From the NCBI GenBank assembly GCA_934162205.1, contig CAKPIA010000007.1, positions 1 through 64,000 on the forward strand: a DNA stretch of 64,000 bases. Direction: 5' to 3'. Below, piece by piece: positions 27,222 through 36,273 of this stretch. The notes under the pieces are model-generated. The model saw nothing but the letters and a program-made list of their open reading frames with translations, did no database searches and was not told the origin of the DNA. Made by a program: the position numbers and the translations under genes. The stretch's first letter is position 1, and each line of letters starts with the position of its first letter. Source of the stretch: an uncultured Clostridia bacterium (GTDB taxonomy: Bacteria; Bacillota; Clostridia; TANB77; CAG-508).

Positions 27222-27338
27222 ATGCCTGAAAACAGAGGATGCGGATGTGGTTTCGGATTTGGTGATGACTGCTGCTGGATAATAATTCTTATAATATTAA
27301 TCTGCTGTTGTTGCGGTGGTAACAAAGGATGTTGCTAA
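27222..27338 (+). CDS. Cys-rich single-span microprotein 2
   Basis: This 38-residue ORF begins MPENRGCGCGFGFGDDCCW, continues with a hydrophobic span (IIILIILI) and ends CCCCGGNKGCC. It has ten cysteines and the same CCC-span-CCC layout as the gene 40 bases upstream, though the order of parts differs. GGAAAGGGGG lies upstream of the ATG. The two genes look like diverged duplicates. Metal binding or disulfide cross-linking in a spore coat or membrane is possible but is not shown by the sequence. Confidence 0.6.
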   Translation: MPENRGCGCGFGFGDDCCWIIILIILICCCCGGNKGCC

Positions 27339-27348
27339 TTCAATAACC

Positions 27349-27382
27349 AAAAAATAGTACCTATTTTTAGGTACTATTTTTT
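27349..27382. terminator. Bidirectional terminator
   Basis: Stem AATAGTACCTA / TAGGTACTATT followed by a T run on the plus strand ends the microprotein pair. It also faces the end of the small minus-strand ORF that stops at 27381. Confidence 0.85.
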
Positions 27383-27584
27383 ATTGCCAAGACAATATTG
27401 GATATCCTCCATTTATATTACTACTATCATTCTTAAAAGCACTTCCTAGTGTACCTGTTAGTCCCTTTAGTTGTGTTGCTGTTTGTGAAACAGCATTTGA
27501 ATTACTTGAATGACTTACAATACCATATGTTGCTCCACATCCGGATGTGTGTACTCTCGCAAGTGTTTTAACCTTTATTTTCAT
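27381..27584 (-). pseudogene. C-terminal fragment of a repetitive surface protein
   Basis: This 67-residue ORF ends with KNDSSNINGGYPILSWQ. That motif is typical of the extreme C-terminus of large Gly-rich or GLUG-type clostridial surface proteins (NINNGYPILKWQ). The N-terminal half (RVHTSGCGATYGIVSHSSNS) resembles a degenerate repeat. The parent protein would be hundreds of residues long, so this is probably a remnant. The start has only a weak AAAGAAG upstream, and no signal peptide is present. Confidence 0.4.
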
Positions 27585-27706
27585 TTGTATTATTCTTCTT
27601 TCGTCATTATATTTTAAGTATATTATTACGAATACTATTTGTCAATATTGTTTTTTATATTTTTTCAGATCTTTTCAAATCATTTTTTAAAATATTTTTA
27701 ATTAAT

Positions 27707-27735
27707 TTGACAAATATATTTATTAAACATATAAT
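27707..27735 (+). promoter_or_regulatory. Sigma-A promoter of deoD
   Basis: TTGACA, 17 bases and TATAAT are consensus in all positions and lie 33 bases before the deoD start. Confidence 0.85.
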
Positions 27736-27768
27736 TTGAATACAAATAATATTAAAGGAGGAATTTAC

Positions 27769-28491
27769 ATGTCTACACCTCATAATGAAGCAAATTTAGG
27801 AGATATTGCAAAAGTAGTTATAATGCCTGGTGATCCATTAAGAGCAAAATATATTGCAGAAAATTTTTTAGAAGATTATAAATTGGTTAATTCTGTACGT
27901 GGTATGTATGCATATACTGGAAAATATAAAGGAAAAGAATTAACTGTTATGGCACACGGTATGGGAATGCCTAGTGTTGGTATTTATACTTATGAATTAT
28001 ATAAATTTTATAATGTAGAATCTATAATTAGAATCGGTTCTTGCGGTGGATATATGCCAAATAATAAATTGTTTGATATTATTTTATCAGAAGCTGTATA
28101 TTCAGAAAGTAATTATGCATTAACATTAAATAACGACGATTGTCATTTAGCTTATTCTGATAAATATTTAAATGATATAATTTCTAATACTGCAAAAGAT
28201 TTAAATATAAATATTTTTAAAGGAAATACAGTTTGTACTGATTGTTTTGATGTTTATATGACTGATGTAAATAAATTTTTAGAAAGATTACCCAAAGATC
28301 TTAATCCACTTGGTGCAGAAATGGAAGCATTTGCTTTATTTTATAATGCAAAACTTTTAAATAAAAAAGCTGCTTGTTTAATGAGCATAGTTGATTCAAA
28401 ATATATTGACAAAATAGCAACTCCTGAGGAAAGACAAACAGGTTTAACTAATATGATTAAACTTGCACTAGAAAGTGCTTTAAATATTTAA
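27769..28491 (+). CDS. deoD: Purine nucleoside phosphorylase DeoD-type
   Basis: This 240-residue protein belongs to the hexameric PNP family, which cleaves purine (deoxy)nucleosides with phosphate. Hallmarks are VIMPGDPLRAKYIAE (phosphate binding), RIGSCGGYMP and LGAEMEAFALF (nucleoside site). The catalytic Asp region reads MSIVDS. ATG at 27769 is selected because AAAGGAGG lies directly upstream; the earlier in-frame ATG lies before this site. It is a single-gene unit with a consensus promoter and a terminator. Confidence 0.95.
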   Translation: MSTPHNEANLGDIAKVVIMPGDPLRAKYIAENFLEDYKLVNSVRGMYAYTGKYKGKELTVMAHGMGMPSVGIYTYELYKFYNVESIIRIGSCGGYMPNNKLFDIILSEAVYSESNYALTLNNDDCHLAYSDKYLNDIISNTAKDLNINIFKGNTVCTDCFDVYMTDVNKFLERLPKDLNPLGAEMEAFALFYNAKLLNKKAACLMSIVDSKYIDKIATPEERQTGLTNMIKLALESALNI

Positions 28492-28509
28492 AACTTTTAT
28501 AGTAAAAAA

Positions 28510-28542
28510 CAAAAGCGGACATTTTATAATGTCCACTTTTTT
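28510..28542. terminator. Terminator shared by deoD and greA
   Basis: Stem AAGCGGACATT / AATGTCCACTT with one G-T pair and T runs on both strands lies between the convergent deoD and greA stops. Confidence 0.85.
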
Positions 28543-28547
28543 ACTTA

Positions 28548-29024
28548 CTATTTTTTTATTGATAAAATTTTATATTGCATAACACCTGCTGGAGCATCAA
28601 CATCAACAACTTGACCCTTTTTTGCACCTAAAAGAGCTTTTCCTACTGGTGATTCATTAGAAATTTTATTTTCTGCTAAATCAACTTCTGTTGATCCTAC
28701 TATTGTATATTCAACTTCTTCATTAAATTCCATATCTAAAACTTTAACGCAATTTCCTATTTGAACTGTTTTTGTATCAATTTCTGATTCATCTATTATT
28801 TTTGCATATCTTAATTTGTTTTCTAATTCAGCTATTTTTATTTCATTTTCAGATTGAGCTGTTTTTGCTTCATCATATTCTGAGTTTTCAGATAAATCAC
28901 CAAATCCTAATGCTACTTTAATTCTTTCTGCTATTTCTGTTCTTTTTTCAGTTCTAAGATATTCTAATTGTTTTTCTAAATTATCATATCCTTCTTGTGT
29001 TAATATTACTTCTTTCTCGTCCAT
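28548..29024 (-). CDS. greA: Transcription elongation factor GreA
   Basis: This 158-residue protein has the GreA coiled-coil hairpin with the acidic tip signature ([19 protein letters not shown]) and the C-terminal FKBP-like domain ([17 protein letters not shown]). It rescues backtracked RNA polymerase by stimulating transcript cleavage. SD AAGGAGG is present. Confidence 0.96.
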   Translation of the reverse strand: MDEKEVILTQEGYDNLEKQLEYLRTEKRTEIAERIKVALGFGDLSENSEYDEAKTAQSENEIKIAELENKLRYAKIIDESEIDTKTVQIGNCVKVLDMEFNEEVEYTIVGSTEVDLAENKISNESPVGKALLGAKKGQVVDVDAPAGVMQYKILSIKK

Positions 29025-29139
29025 TTTATTTCCTCCTTATTTGTGGATTGAATTTCTTAATATATTAATCCAATTCCTTTATTTTGTCAAGTTTATTACA
29101 TTTTTATTTAATATTTATACATTATTACGCATTATATTT

Positions 29140-29733
29140 TTAATCTTTAAGCAAGTCTTTTCCATCTTTTATATAATTCCAACCTGAAAATATAGTTGCT
29201 ATAACAGATATTATCATTAAAATTGTTACAATTAAATTAATTATAAAACTATATCCTGATAAAGTTCCTTTAAAACATGTTGCAAATGCATTTAAATCTA
29301 TAAACGCTAATATAATTGCTAACATTTGTGTAACTGTTTTTAATTTACCCCAAATTGATGCTGCAATAACTTTTCCACCTTTTTCTACTGCAACTAATCT
29401 ATACCCTGATACTATAAATTCTCTTGCTAATACAATTATAGGAATCCAAGCTGGTAATTTTCCCATTTCTACAAGCATAATCATTGCTGCTAATACTAAT
29501 ATTTTATCTGCTAATGGATCTAAAAACTTACCAAATGTTGTTATTTGATTTCTTGATCTTGCTATATGTCCGTCTAATTTATCTGTAATAGATGCAATTA
29601 TAAATATTGCATCTATTACAAGTAAGAAATGTGGTATACCATAAAAATCTCCTGGTATATTTAAAAATGGAATTATTACCATAATTGGAACTAAAAAAAT
29701 TCTAAAAATTGTTAATTTATTTGCTAAATTCAT
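29140..29733 (-). CDS. pgsA: CDP-diacylglycerol--glycerol-3-phosphate 3-phosphatidyltransferase
   Basis: This 197-residue integral membrane enzyme starts MNLANKLTIFRIFLVP. It has the CDP-alcohol phosphotransferase signature DKLDGHIARSR...FGKFLDPLADK, with all four Asp and the Arg present. About five membrane segments are visible. It makes phosphatidylglycerol phosphate for anionic lipids. It follows the S41 protease gene by 15 bases. Confidence 0.95.
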   Translation of the reverse strand: MNLANKLTIFRIFLVPIMVIIPFLNIPGDFYGIPHFLLVIDAIFIIASITDKLDGHIARSRNQITTFGKFLDPLADKILVLAAMIMLVEMGKLPAWIPIIVLAREFIVSGYRLVAVEKGGKVIAASIWGKLKTVTQMLAIILAFIDLNAFATCFKGTLSGYSFIINLIVTILMIISVIATIFSGWNYIKDGKDLLKD

Positions 29734-29748
29734 TTTGTTCTTCTTCCT

Positions 29749-30969
29749 TTACTTATTTTTTATTATTTCTATTGCTTTTTGTAATTGAGTATCATCTTTT
29801 TTATCTACAGTTAAAGTATTTTTTACGCTATCTGGTAATTCTACAACTTCATTTGGTTCTATTCCAACTTTATTTATTGTTGTTCTGTTAGGTGTAAAGT
29901 ATTCTTCTGAAGTTATTTTTAATCCACTTCCATCTGATAGAGTTATAAATTGTTGAATAACACCTTTTCCATATGTTTTTTTGCCTACTATTGTAGCTTT
30001 ATTTAAATCTTTTAAGGCTCCTGCTAATATTTCAGATGCACTTGCTGTATTTTCGTTTACTAATACAACTATTGGCATATTTATAATTGGATCTTTTTTA
30101 GATTTTGTTATTTCTTCCTTTTTGTTTTTATCAACTGTTATTAATAATGTTGAACCTTTATCTGCAATACAGTTAGCAATTTCTATTGCCTCATCCACAA
30201 TTCCTCCACCATTGTTTCTTAAATCTATTATTAATGATGTTATATTTTGTGATTTTAATTCTTCAAATTTTTTTTCAAATGATTTACTTGTTTCTTCATC
30301 AAAACTAGAAAGTGAAATATATCCTATATTATTTTCTAATTTTTCTGCAATAACTGGATTTGTTACTATTTTTTCTCTTTTTATATCAAATGTTAATGTT
30401 TCGCCATTTCTTAATATTTCTAATTTAACACTAGAACCATTCTCACCTTTTATCTTGTTTGCAGCAACAGTCATATCATCTGCAGTATATTCTACGTCAT
30501 CTACTTTAACAATTAAATCTCCTGGTAGTATTCCTGCTTTTTCTGCTGGACTATCTTTAATTGGTGATAATACTGATATTTTATTATTAGTTTCATCTTT
30601 AACCATATATATACCAATACCAACAAAGTTTCCTAATATTTCAGAAGTATAATCTTTCATATCTTCTTTAGAAATATACTCTGTATATGGATCATCTAAT
30701 GCCTCTATATAACCTTTTATTGCTCCTTCTTCAAGCTTATTTTCATCAACATTTCCTAAAAAATATTTATCAATCATAGATTTAAATTTACTTAATTTAC
30801 TTTCTAGGTCTGTTGATGATTTATCTGATTGTACTACAAGAAGTCCATCACTATTTTTTGTAAAATATGAATACATACTTAATGATGTAACAAAAAAAGT
30901 TATAAATGCAGTTATTAATATAACCATTATAATTTTATAAATTTTTCCTAATTTTTTTTCTTCTTCCAT
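29749..30969 (-). CDS. S41-family C-terminal processing protease (CtpA-like)
   Basis: This 406-residue protein has an N-terminal membrane anchor (about 13-32) and a PDZ domain (about 115-195: NKISVLSPIKDSPAEKAGI). The protease core has IGYISLSSF, the strand LIIDLRNNGGG, the catalytic Ser in NENTASASEILAG and the catalytic Lys in KKTYGKGVIQ. It would process membrane or wall proteins outside the cell. The location between ftsEX/M23 hydrolases and pgsA fits a wall-maintenance role. In spore-formers a paralogue (SpoIVB-linked CtpB) acts in sporulation; which role applies here cannot be told. Confidence 0.92.
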   Translation of the reverse strand: MEEEKKLGKIYKIIMVILITAFITFFVTSLSMYSYFTKNSDGLLVVQSDKSSTDLESKLSKFKSMIDKYFLGNVDENKLEEGAIKGYIEALDDPYTEYISKEDMKDYTSEILGNFVGIGIYMVKDETNNKISVLSPIKDSPAEKAGILPGDLIVKVDDVEYTADDMTVAANKIKGENGSSVKLEILRNGETLTFDIKREKIVTNPVIAEKLENNIGYISLSSFDEETSKSFEKKFEELKSQNITSLIIDLRNNGGGIVDEAIEIANCIADKGSTLLITVDKNKKEEITKSKKDPIINMPIVVLVNENTASASEILAGALKDLNKATIVGKKTYGKGVIQQFITLSDGSGLKITSEEYFTPNRTTINKVGIEPNEVVELPDSVKNTLTVDKKDDTQLQKAIEIIKNK

Positions 30970-31055
30970 TATTTTCTCCTTTATATAATATTATACTTTG
31001 TTTTTTATAATTTAGAAGTATAATAAATTTTATTTTTATATAAAACAGAATTTAA

Positions 31056-31090
31056 GAATTTCTAAACGATACAAAATCGAAAAGAAATTC
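31056..31090 (-). terminator. Terminator after the distal M23 gene
   Basis: Hairpin GAATTTCT-AAA-CGAT / ATCG-AAA-AGAAATTC with a symmetric internal loop lies 25 bases beyond the stop of the M23 gene on the minus strand. The tail is A/T-rich without a clean T run. Confidence 0.5.
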
Positions 31091-31114
31091 CTTTTAATTC
31101 TATTTTAATTTAGT

Positions 31115-32314
31115 TTATGGTAAATATGGTAATGGATTAACAGGTCTTCCTCCTACCCTAACTTCAAAATGTAAATGTGTTCCTGTTGAATTTCCAGTTG
31201 ATCCAACTGTTCCTATAACTTGTCCTTGTGATACATGTGAGCCAACTTGGACTCTTCTTGAATTAGCTAACATATGTGCATAAAATGTCATAGTTCCATC
31301 TCCATGACTTATTACAATATATTCTCCATAGCTTCTATAACTACCATTTGAATTTCTTAATGCTTGTGATATTACTACTGTTCCTGATTTTACTGCAACT
31401 ACGCTTTTTCCTGCAACACCAATATTCACATCAACTCCTGTATGTCCTCTATAAGATGGATAAGATTTATTTCTTATATTTGCTTTACTTAAACCTGATA
31501 CAGGAAATATATAACCACTTGCACTTGGATTACCAGATATTATCGTTGTTCCGCTATTTCCATGTTGTCTTCTTGCAGTTTCTTCTTGTTCTGCTATTTT
31601 TTTCAATTGTGCAGTTATTTCTTGTTTATCTTTTTCAAATTGCTCTAGTTCTGCTTGTGTTGTTTTTTCATTTTCAGAAAGTTTTGCAGCGTATTTACTT
31701 TTTTCTGTTTTTGCAGTTGATAATTGTTTTTGTTTAGATTCTTTACTAGTTTTCACATTGTTTAACTCTGTTTTACTTTCTTCCAATTTTTTCTTTTGTT
31801 CTTCTATTTCATTCTTTTTCTTTTCTATTGATTCTAACAGGTCAGTGTCATATGTAGCAAGTTCTGATACCAAAAAATAATTAGATATAAAGTCTGTTAA
31901 TCCATCTGATGAAAGTAAAAAATCTAAATATGATGTTTCTCCATTTTCGTACACAGCAACTAGTCTTTCATTTAAAGCCTGTTGATTTTTATCATATTCC
32001 TCTTGTTCCTTTTTTATATTTTCCTCTACATCAGCAATTTTACCATTTAATTCTCCTATTTGGTCATTTAAATTATCTATATCTGATTCATACTCTGAAA
32101 TTTGAGAAATTAAAGTTTCAACTTGTTTTAATGTTTCTGATTTTTCAGTTTTTATTCCTTCTAACTCCTCTTCTTTTTCTTTTATTTGTTGATCAATTTC
32201 TGATTGTTGACCTTGCAGTTCCGATTTACTGCTAGTTGCTATAACAAAACTATATTGTACTGTAAATAATATTATTAACATCACTGCTAATATTTTTACA
32301 AATATATTTTTCAT
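31115..32314 (-). CDS. Coiled-coil M23 peptidase, EnvC/PcsB-like (copy 1)
   Basis: This 399-residue protein has a signal peptide (about 1-27), a long coiled coil (about 30-255) and a C-terminal LytM/M23 domain. Zinc ligands are visible in HTGVDVN (HxxxD) and THLHFEVRVG (HxH). The coiled coil carries the NYFLVSELATYDTDLLE segment typical of FtsEX-regulated hydrolases. It probably cleaves peptidoglycan cross-links at the septum. It lies 24 bases after a related M23 gene and downstream of ftsX and ftsE, so all four form one operon. Confidence 0.92.
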   Translation of the reverse strand: MKNIFVKILAVMLIILFTVQYSFVIATSSKSELQGQQSEIDQQIKEKEEELEGIKTEKSETLKQVETLISQISEYESDIDNLNDQIGELNGKIADVEENIKKEQEEYDKNQQALNERLVAVYENGETSYLDFLLSSDGLTDFISNYFLVSELATYDTDLLESIEKKKNEIEEQKKKLEESKTELNNVKTSKESKQKQLSTAKTEKSKYAAKLSENEKTTQAELEQFEKDKQEITAQLKKIAEQEETARRQHGNSGTTIISGNPSASGYIFPVSGLSKANIRNKSYPSYRGHTGVDVNIGVAGKSVVAVKSGTVVISQALRNSNGSYRSYGEYIVISHGDGTMTFYAHMLANSRRVQVGSHVSQGQVIGTVGSTGNSTGTHLHFEVRVGGRPVNPLPYLP

Positions 32315-32338
32315 ATTTTTCCTCCGAATATTTTTCCA

Positions 32339-33529
32339 TTAATTTTCTGTATTTGCACTATTTTCTTGAGTTGTGTTAGTATCTGATGATTTTGTATTAA
32401 CTGAAGTTATATATTCTATTGGATTTACTGTTTGCCCATTTATTCTAACTTCAAAATGTGCATGAGCACCTGTTGAATACCCTGTTGATCCAACTTTTAA
32501 TACTACATCTCCTTTTTTTACTTGTTGTCCTACTTGAACAACTATTTCAGAACCATGTGCATATAATGTTGAAACACCACCACCATGATCAATTATTACC
32601 ATGTTTCCATAAGCTCCATTATAACTTGCTTTAGTAACAATACCATCATTTGCTGCAATAAAGTTAGCTCCTATTGGTGCACCAACATCAACACCTGTAT
32701 GTAATTTATATACACCTGTAATTGGATGTGTTCTCATTCCATATTCTGATGTGATTCTTGTATACCCTGGAACTGGCCAAGCCATAACTCCACCAATATA
32801 TTCTTCACTTATAACATTTTTAGACAACATTAATATTTCTGCTTCTACTTCTTTATATTGTTTATTATATTCATCTATATTATTTTGAATATTTTGTTCT
32901 TCTTCTGATAATTGTAAAATATAATGTTCTCTTAAATTTTTTGTATTTTGAAGAACTTTAGCCGTTTTTATTTGTGTTTGCTTATTTGTTGTCATTTGCT
33001 CTTTTTGTTCATTCAATTTTTTATTTTGTTCTTCTATAATATTTTTTTGTGTTTCAACTTCATTTAATAATTGTGTATCATATGTTGCTAATTCTGTTAT
33101 TAAGTAATAGTTTGATAAAAAATCTGATAAACTAGTAGAACTTAGCAATACATCGATATATTGCACATCTCCCTCTTCGTACATAGATACTAATCTTTCT
33201 TCTAACAATTTTTTTTGTTCATCATATTCTTTTTGAACTTTATCTAATCTTTCTTGTATTTCATTTATTGATTTTTGCAAATTTTCTATTTTTATATCTA
33301 ATTCTTTAAGTTGTTTCTCTGTTGTTTCTATTGTTTCATCTAATTTTTGAACTTGTTGTAAATTAGTTGATAATTCTTCTCTTACATCTTCTAATTTTTC
33401 ATTTGATTTGTTTATTTGATTTTGTATTTCATTAGATTTTGTTTGTAATTCTTCTACATTTTCTGCATACGAAAATAGAGTTATGCTACTTATTACTAAA
33501 GTTAAAACAATACATAATACTTTACGCAT
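32339..33529 (-). CDS. Coiled-coil M23 peptidase, EnvC/PcsB-like (copy 2)
   Basis: This 396-residue protein is a paralogue of the gene downstream: signal peptide (about 1-22), coiled coil (25-235) and M23 domain with LHTGVDVGAP and GAHAHFEVRI zinc motifs. The coiled coil contains SNYYLITELATYDTQLLN, matching the other copy. It starts 12 bases after the ftsX stop, so it is the likely direct FtsX partner, as with PcsB and EnvC. SD AAAGGAG is present. A Ser/Thr/Asn-rich tail of about 20 residues follows the catalytic domain. Confidence 0.92.
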   Translation of the reverse strand: MRKVLCIVLTLVISSITLFSYAENVEELQTKSNEIQNQINKSNEKLEDVREELSTNLQQVQKLDETIETTEKQLKELDIKIENLQKSINEIQERLDKVQKEYDEQKKLLEERLVSMYEEGDVQYIDVLLSSTSLSDFLSNYYLITELATYDTQLLNEVETQKNIIEEQNKKLNEQKEQMTTNKQTQIKTAKVLQNTKNLREHYILQLSEEEQNIQNNIDEYNKQYKEVEAEILMLSKNVISEEYIGGVMAWPVPGYTRITSEYGMRTHPITGVYKLHTGVDVGAPIGANFIAANDGIVTKASYNGAYGNMVIIDHGGGVSTLYAHGSEIVVQVGQQVKKGDVVLKVGSTGYSTGAHAHFEVRINGQTVNPIEYITSVNTKSSDTNTTQENSANTEN

Positions 33530-33541
33530 GTTTTTACTCCT

Positions 33542-34441
33542 TTAAACTTTTAAATATTTTCTCATAGAAATAGTACTTCCTATAACTCCTATTCCTATTC
33601 CTAATAACAAATATATTATTATAATTAAATTAAACACATCTGAAAATCCAACTAAACTCATATTTGTTATTTTCATAAATTGTGAATTTACAATTTGATC
33701 TGCTATAAAATTATATCCTCCACCAACTATTGTTAGTGAAATTGCTCCTGATAAAATTCCTATTATTATACCTTCTACTATAAATGGCCATCTAATAAAA
33801 TTGTTTGTTGCACCAACATATTTCATAATAGAAATTTCTTTTCTTCTAGCATGAACTGTAAGTTTTATTGTGTTTGAGATTATAAATACTGATATTACAA
33901 CTAATAATATTAATATTACTCCTGTTATAATTCTTACACCATTTGCAAGATTAATTAATGTACTAACAGTTTCATCTCTACTTGTTATTCTTTTTATGTG
34001 TTCCATTTGATTTATTTGTTCTTGAACTTGACTACTTAAATTTAAATCTGTAAGAGTTACTACATATGAATCTGGAAGTATATTATTGTCTTTATATGTG
34101 TCTAAAAGATATTCTTTATCTTTAAATTTTTCTTTCATTTGTTCTAATCCAGATTCTTTTGATACAAATGTTACTGTATTTACTCCATCTAGTGAACTTA
34201 TTTTTTCACCAATTTCTTTAATTTGATCATCTGTTGCATCTGTATTTATAAACACTTGAATTCCTTGTGCACTTTCTACTTCTTTTACAAAATGATTTAT
34301 ATTTTCTCCTATTATAAAAAACACTCCAAATATAATCATGGTTGCACACATAATCATTAAAGATGCTGCTGTTGATTTTTTATTTTTAAATACGTTTTTA
34401 AATCCTTCTCCTATTAAATATGTAAATATATTATATTTCAT
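33542..34441 (-). CDS. ftsX: Cell division protein FtsX
   Basis: This 299-residue permease-like protein has a cytoplasmic N-terminus, four membrane segments (about 18-38, 170-190, 220-240 and 260-285) and a large extracellular loop between the first two, as in FtsX. RRKEISIMKYVGAT matches the FtsX/MacB core. The start at 34441 is preferred: AAGGCGG lies 8 bases upstream, and the start overlaps the ftsE end by 11 bases, which suggests coupling. The loop is the docking site for the M23 hydrolases encoded next. Confidence 0.94.
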   Translation of the reverse strand: MKYNIFTYLIGEGFKNVFKNKKSTAASLMIMCATMIIFGVFFIIGENINHFVKEVESAQGIQVFINTDATDDQIKEIGEKISSLDGVNTVTFVSKESGLEQMKEKFKDKEYLLDTYKDNNILPDSYVVTLTDLNLSSQVQEQINQMEHIKRITSRDETVSTLINLANGVRIITGVILILLVVISVFIISNTIKLTVHARRKEISIMKYVGATNNFIRWPFIVEGIIIGILSGAISLTIVGGGYNFIADQIVNSQFMKITNMSLVGFSDVFNLIIIIYLLLGIGIGVIGSTISMRKYLKV

Positions 34442-35117
34442 AATCATAACCGCCTTTTTTATCATCTCTTACTATTTCGCCTTTATTAATATGTATAACT
34501 CTTTTTTTCATTTTATCTACTATATCTTTGGCGTGTGTTGCAACAACAACTGTTGTTCCTCTCATATTTATATCATTTAATAAGTTCATAATATCCCATG
34601 CTGTTTCTGGATCTAAGTTTCCAGTTGGCTCATCAGCTATAAGCATTGATGGATTATTAACTAACGCTCTTGCTAATGCCACTCTTTGTTGTTCTCCACC
34701 AGATAATTCATTTGGATACATTTTAGCTTTTCCGCTTAGTCCTACTAAAGAAAGTACCATTGGAACTTGTCTTCTAATATGTCTTGGTGTTGCTCTTACT
34801 ATGTACATTGCATATGCAACATTGTCATATACTGTTTTATCTGGTAATAATCTAAAGTCTTGAAAAACAACTCCCATACTTCTTCTTAAATATGGAATTC
34901 TACTTTGTTTTAAATATGTTGTATCTTTACCATTTATTATTATATTTCCTGATGTTGGTTCTTCTTCTTTTAATATTAATTTTATTAAAGTAGACTTTCC
35001 ACTTCCAGAAGTTCCTACTAAAAATGCAAATTCTCCTTTATTTATAACAAAGTTGGCATTTTTAACAGCTTTTGTTCCTGTATCATAAGTCTTGCTTACA
35101 TTTCTAAATTCTATCAT
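34431..35117 (-). CDS. ftsE: Cell division ATP-binding protein FtsE
   Basis: This 228-residue ABC ATPase has Walker A LVGTSGSGKSTLI, the signature ELSGGEQQRVALARALV, Walker B MLIADEPTGNLD and the H-loop VVVATHAK. The FtsE-specific start (IEFRNVSKTYDTG) is present. With FtsX it couples ATP hydrolysis to activation of peptidoglycan hydrolases at the septum. It is the first gene of the ftsE-ftsX-M23-M23 operon, with AGAGGAG before the ATG. Confidence 0.96.
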   Translation of the reverse strand: MIEFRNVSKTYDTGTKAVKNANFVINKGEFAFLVGTSGSGKSTLIKLILKEEEPTSGNIIINGKDTTYLKQSRIPYLRRSMGVVFQDFRLLPDKTVYDNVAYAMYIVRATPRHIRRQVPMVLSLVGLSGKAKMYPNELSGGEQQRVALARALVNNPSMLIADEPTGNLDPETAWDIMNLLNDINMRGTTVVVATHAKDIVDKMKKRVIHINKGEIVRDDKKGGYDYEI

Positions 35118-35297
35118 TTTTATCTCCTCTAATATATTGTCAATTCTATAATTTTATTCAACAATATCATAACAATAAAGTACATTTTTTGCAATACTTT
35201 ATTATTAAAAAAAAAATAGAAATTATTACATTTTTGCAATTTTCTATCGTTTTTCTCCTGTTTTCTTTTTTTTACATTTTTCACACAAATTTCACAT

Positions 35298-35336
35298 AAA
35301 AAAATCAATATATGTAAAAATATATTGATTTTTTTA
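35298..35336 (-). terminator. Terminator of the transketolase pair
   Basis: Hairpin AAAAATCAATATAT / ATATATTGATTTTTTT lies just beyond the stop at 35340. Confidence 0.85.
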
Positions 35337-35339
35337 TTA

Positions 35340-36260
35340 TTAAAATTTGGCTACTATATCATCACTTGTTATTTTAAAATATTTCATTAATTCTTCTGCT
35401 TTTCCTGATTTTCCAAAAGAATCATTTATTCCCATTCTTTCTAATTTTGCAGGATATTTTGATGTTAATACTTCCGAAATAGCTGACCCCAATCCTCCAA
35501 TTACATTATGATCTTCAATGGAAATTAATCTAGTGGTTTCTTTAACACATTTTATAATTGTTTCTTCATCAATTGGTTTAATTGTATGAATATCTATAAC
35601 TCTTATATTAATTCCAATCTTTTCTAATTTTTCTTTTGCAATTAATGCTTCTGCAACAGTAACCCCTGTTGCAAAAACTGTTGCATCTGTTCCATCTCCA
35701 ATTTGAATAGCTTTTCCTATTTCAAATTTTTGATTTTCATCATATATTACATTTGATGCTGTTCTGCATAATCTTAAATAAACTGGTCCATCCACTTTAG
35801 AAATCTCTTCAACTGCCCATTTTGTTTGAATATCATCAGATGTACACATTACTGTCATATTAGGTATTGTTCTCATTAATGATAAATCTTCTATCATTTG
35901 ATGTGTGGCTCCATCTTTTCCAACAGTTATTCCAGCATGTGTTGCACATATTTTTACATTTAGTTTGGGATAACATATACTATTTCTTATCTGATCATAT
36001 GCTCTTCCAGCAGCAAACATTGCAAATGTACTTACATATGGTATTTTACCACAAGTAGACATTCCAGCAGCTGTTGACATCATATCTTGTTCAGCAATTC
36101 CCATATCAAAAAATCTATCTGAAAATTCTTTTGCAAACATTGCAGTTTTTGTTGCAGTAGATAAATCCGCATCAAAAACTACTACATTTTCATTTTTTCT
36201 TCCAAGCTCTACTAAAGCTTCTCCATAACTTTGGCGTGTTGCCTTTTTTTCTTCTTTCAT
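35340..36260 (-). CDS. Transketolase, C-terminal subunit
   Basis: This 306-residue protein carries the pyrimidine-binding and C-terminal domains of transketolase: DADLSTATKT, FDMGIAEQDMMSTAAG (catalytic Glu), THAGITVGKDGATHQMIEDL, and the C-terminal IDIHTIKPIDEETI...DHNVIGGLGSA. It needs the partner subunit encoded 13 bases upstream. The split form is common in Clostridia and archaea and supplies pentose-phosphate interconversion without an oxidative branch. Homology to DXPS is the main alternative, but the paired N-terminal subunit argues for transketolase. Confidence 0.93.
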   Translation of the reverse strand: MKEEKKATRQSYGEALVELGRKNENVVVFDADLSTATKTAMFAKEFSDRFFDMGIAEQDMMSTAAGMSTCGKIPYVSTFAMFAAGRAYDQIRNSICYPKLNVKICATHAGITVGKDGATHQMIEDLSLMRTIPNMTVMCTSDDIQTKWAVEEISKVDGPVYLRLCRTASNVIYDENQKFEIGKAIQIGDGTDATVFATGVTVAEALIAKEKLEKIGINIRVIDIHTIKPIDEETIIKCVKETTRLISIEDHNVIGGLGSAISEVLTSKYPAKLERMGINDSFGKSGKAEELMKYFKITSDDIVAKF

Positions 36261-36273
36261 ATAATATTCTCCT

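Noticed and set aside
29981..30652. A 223-residue plus-strand ORF with many Ser/Ile
   Set aside because: It is antisense to the S41 protease gene, whose active-site motifs are intact on the other strand.
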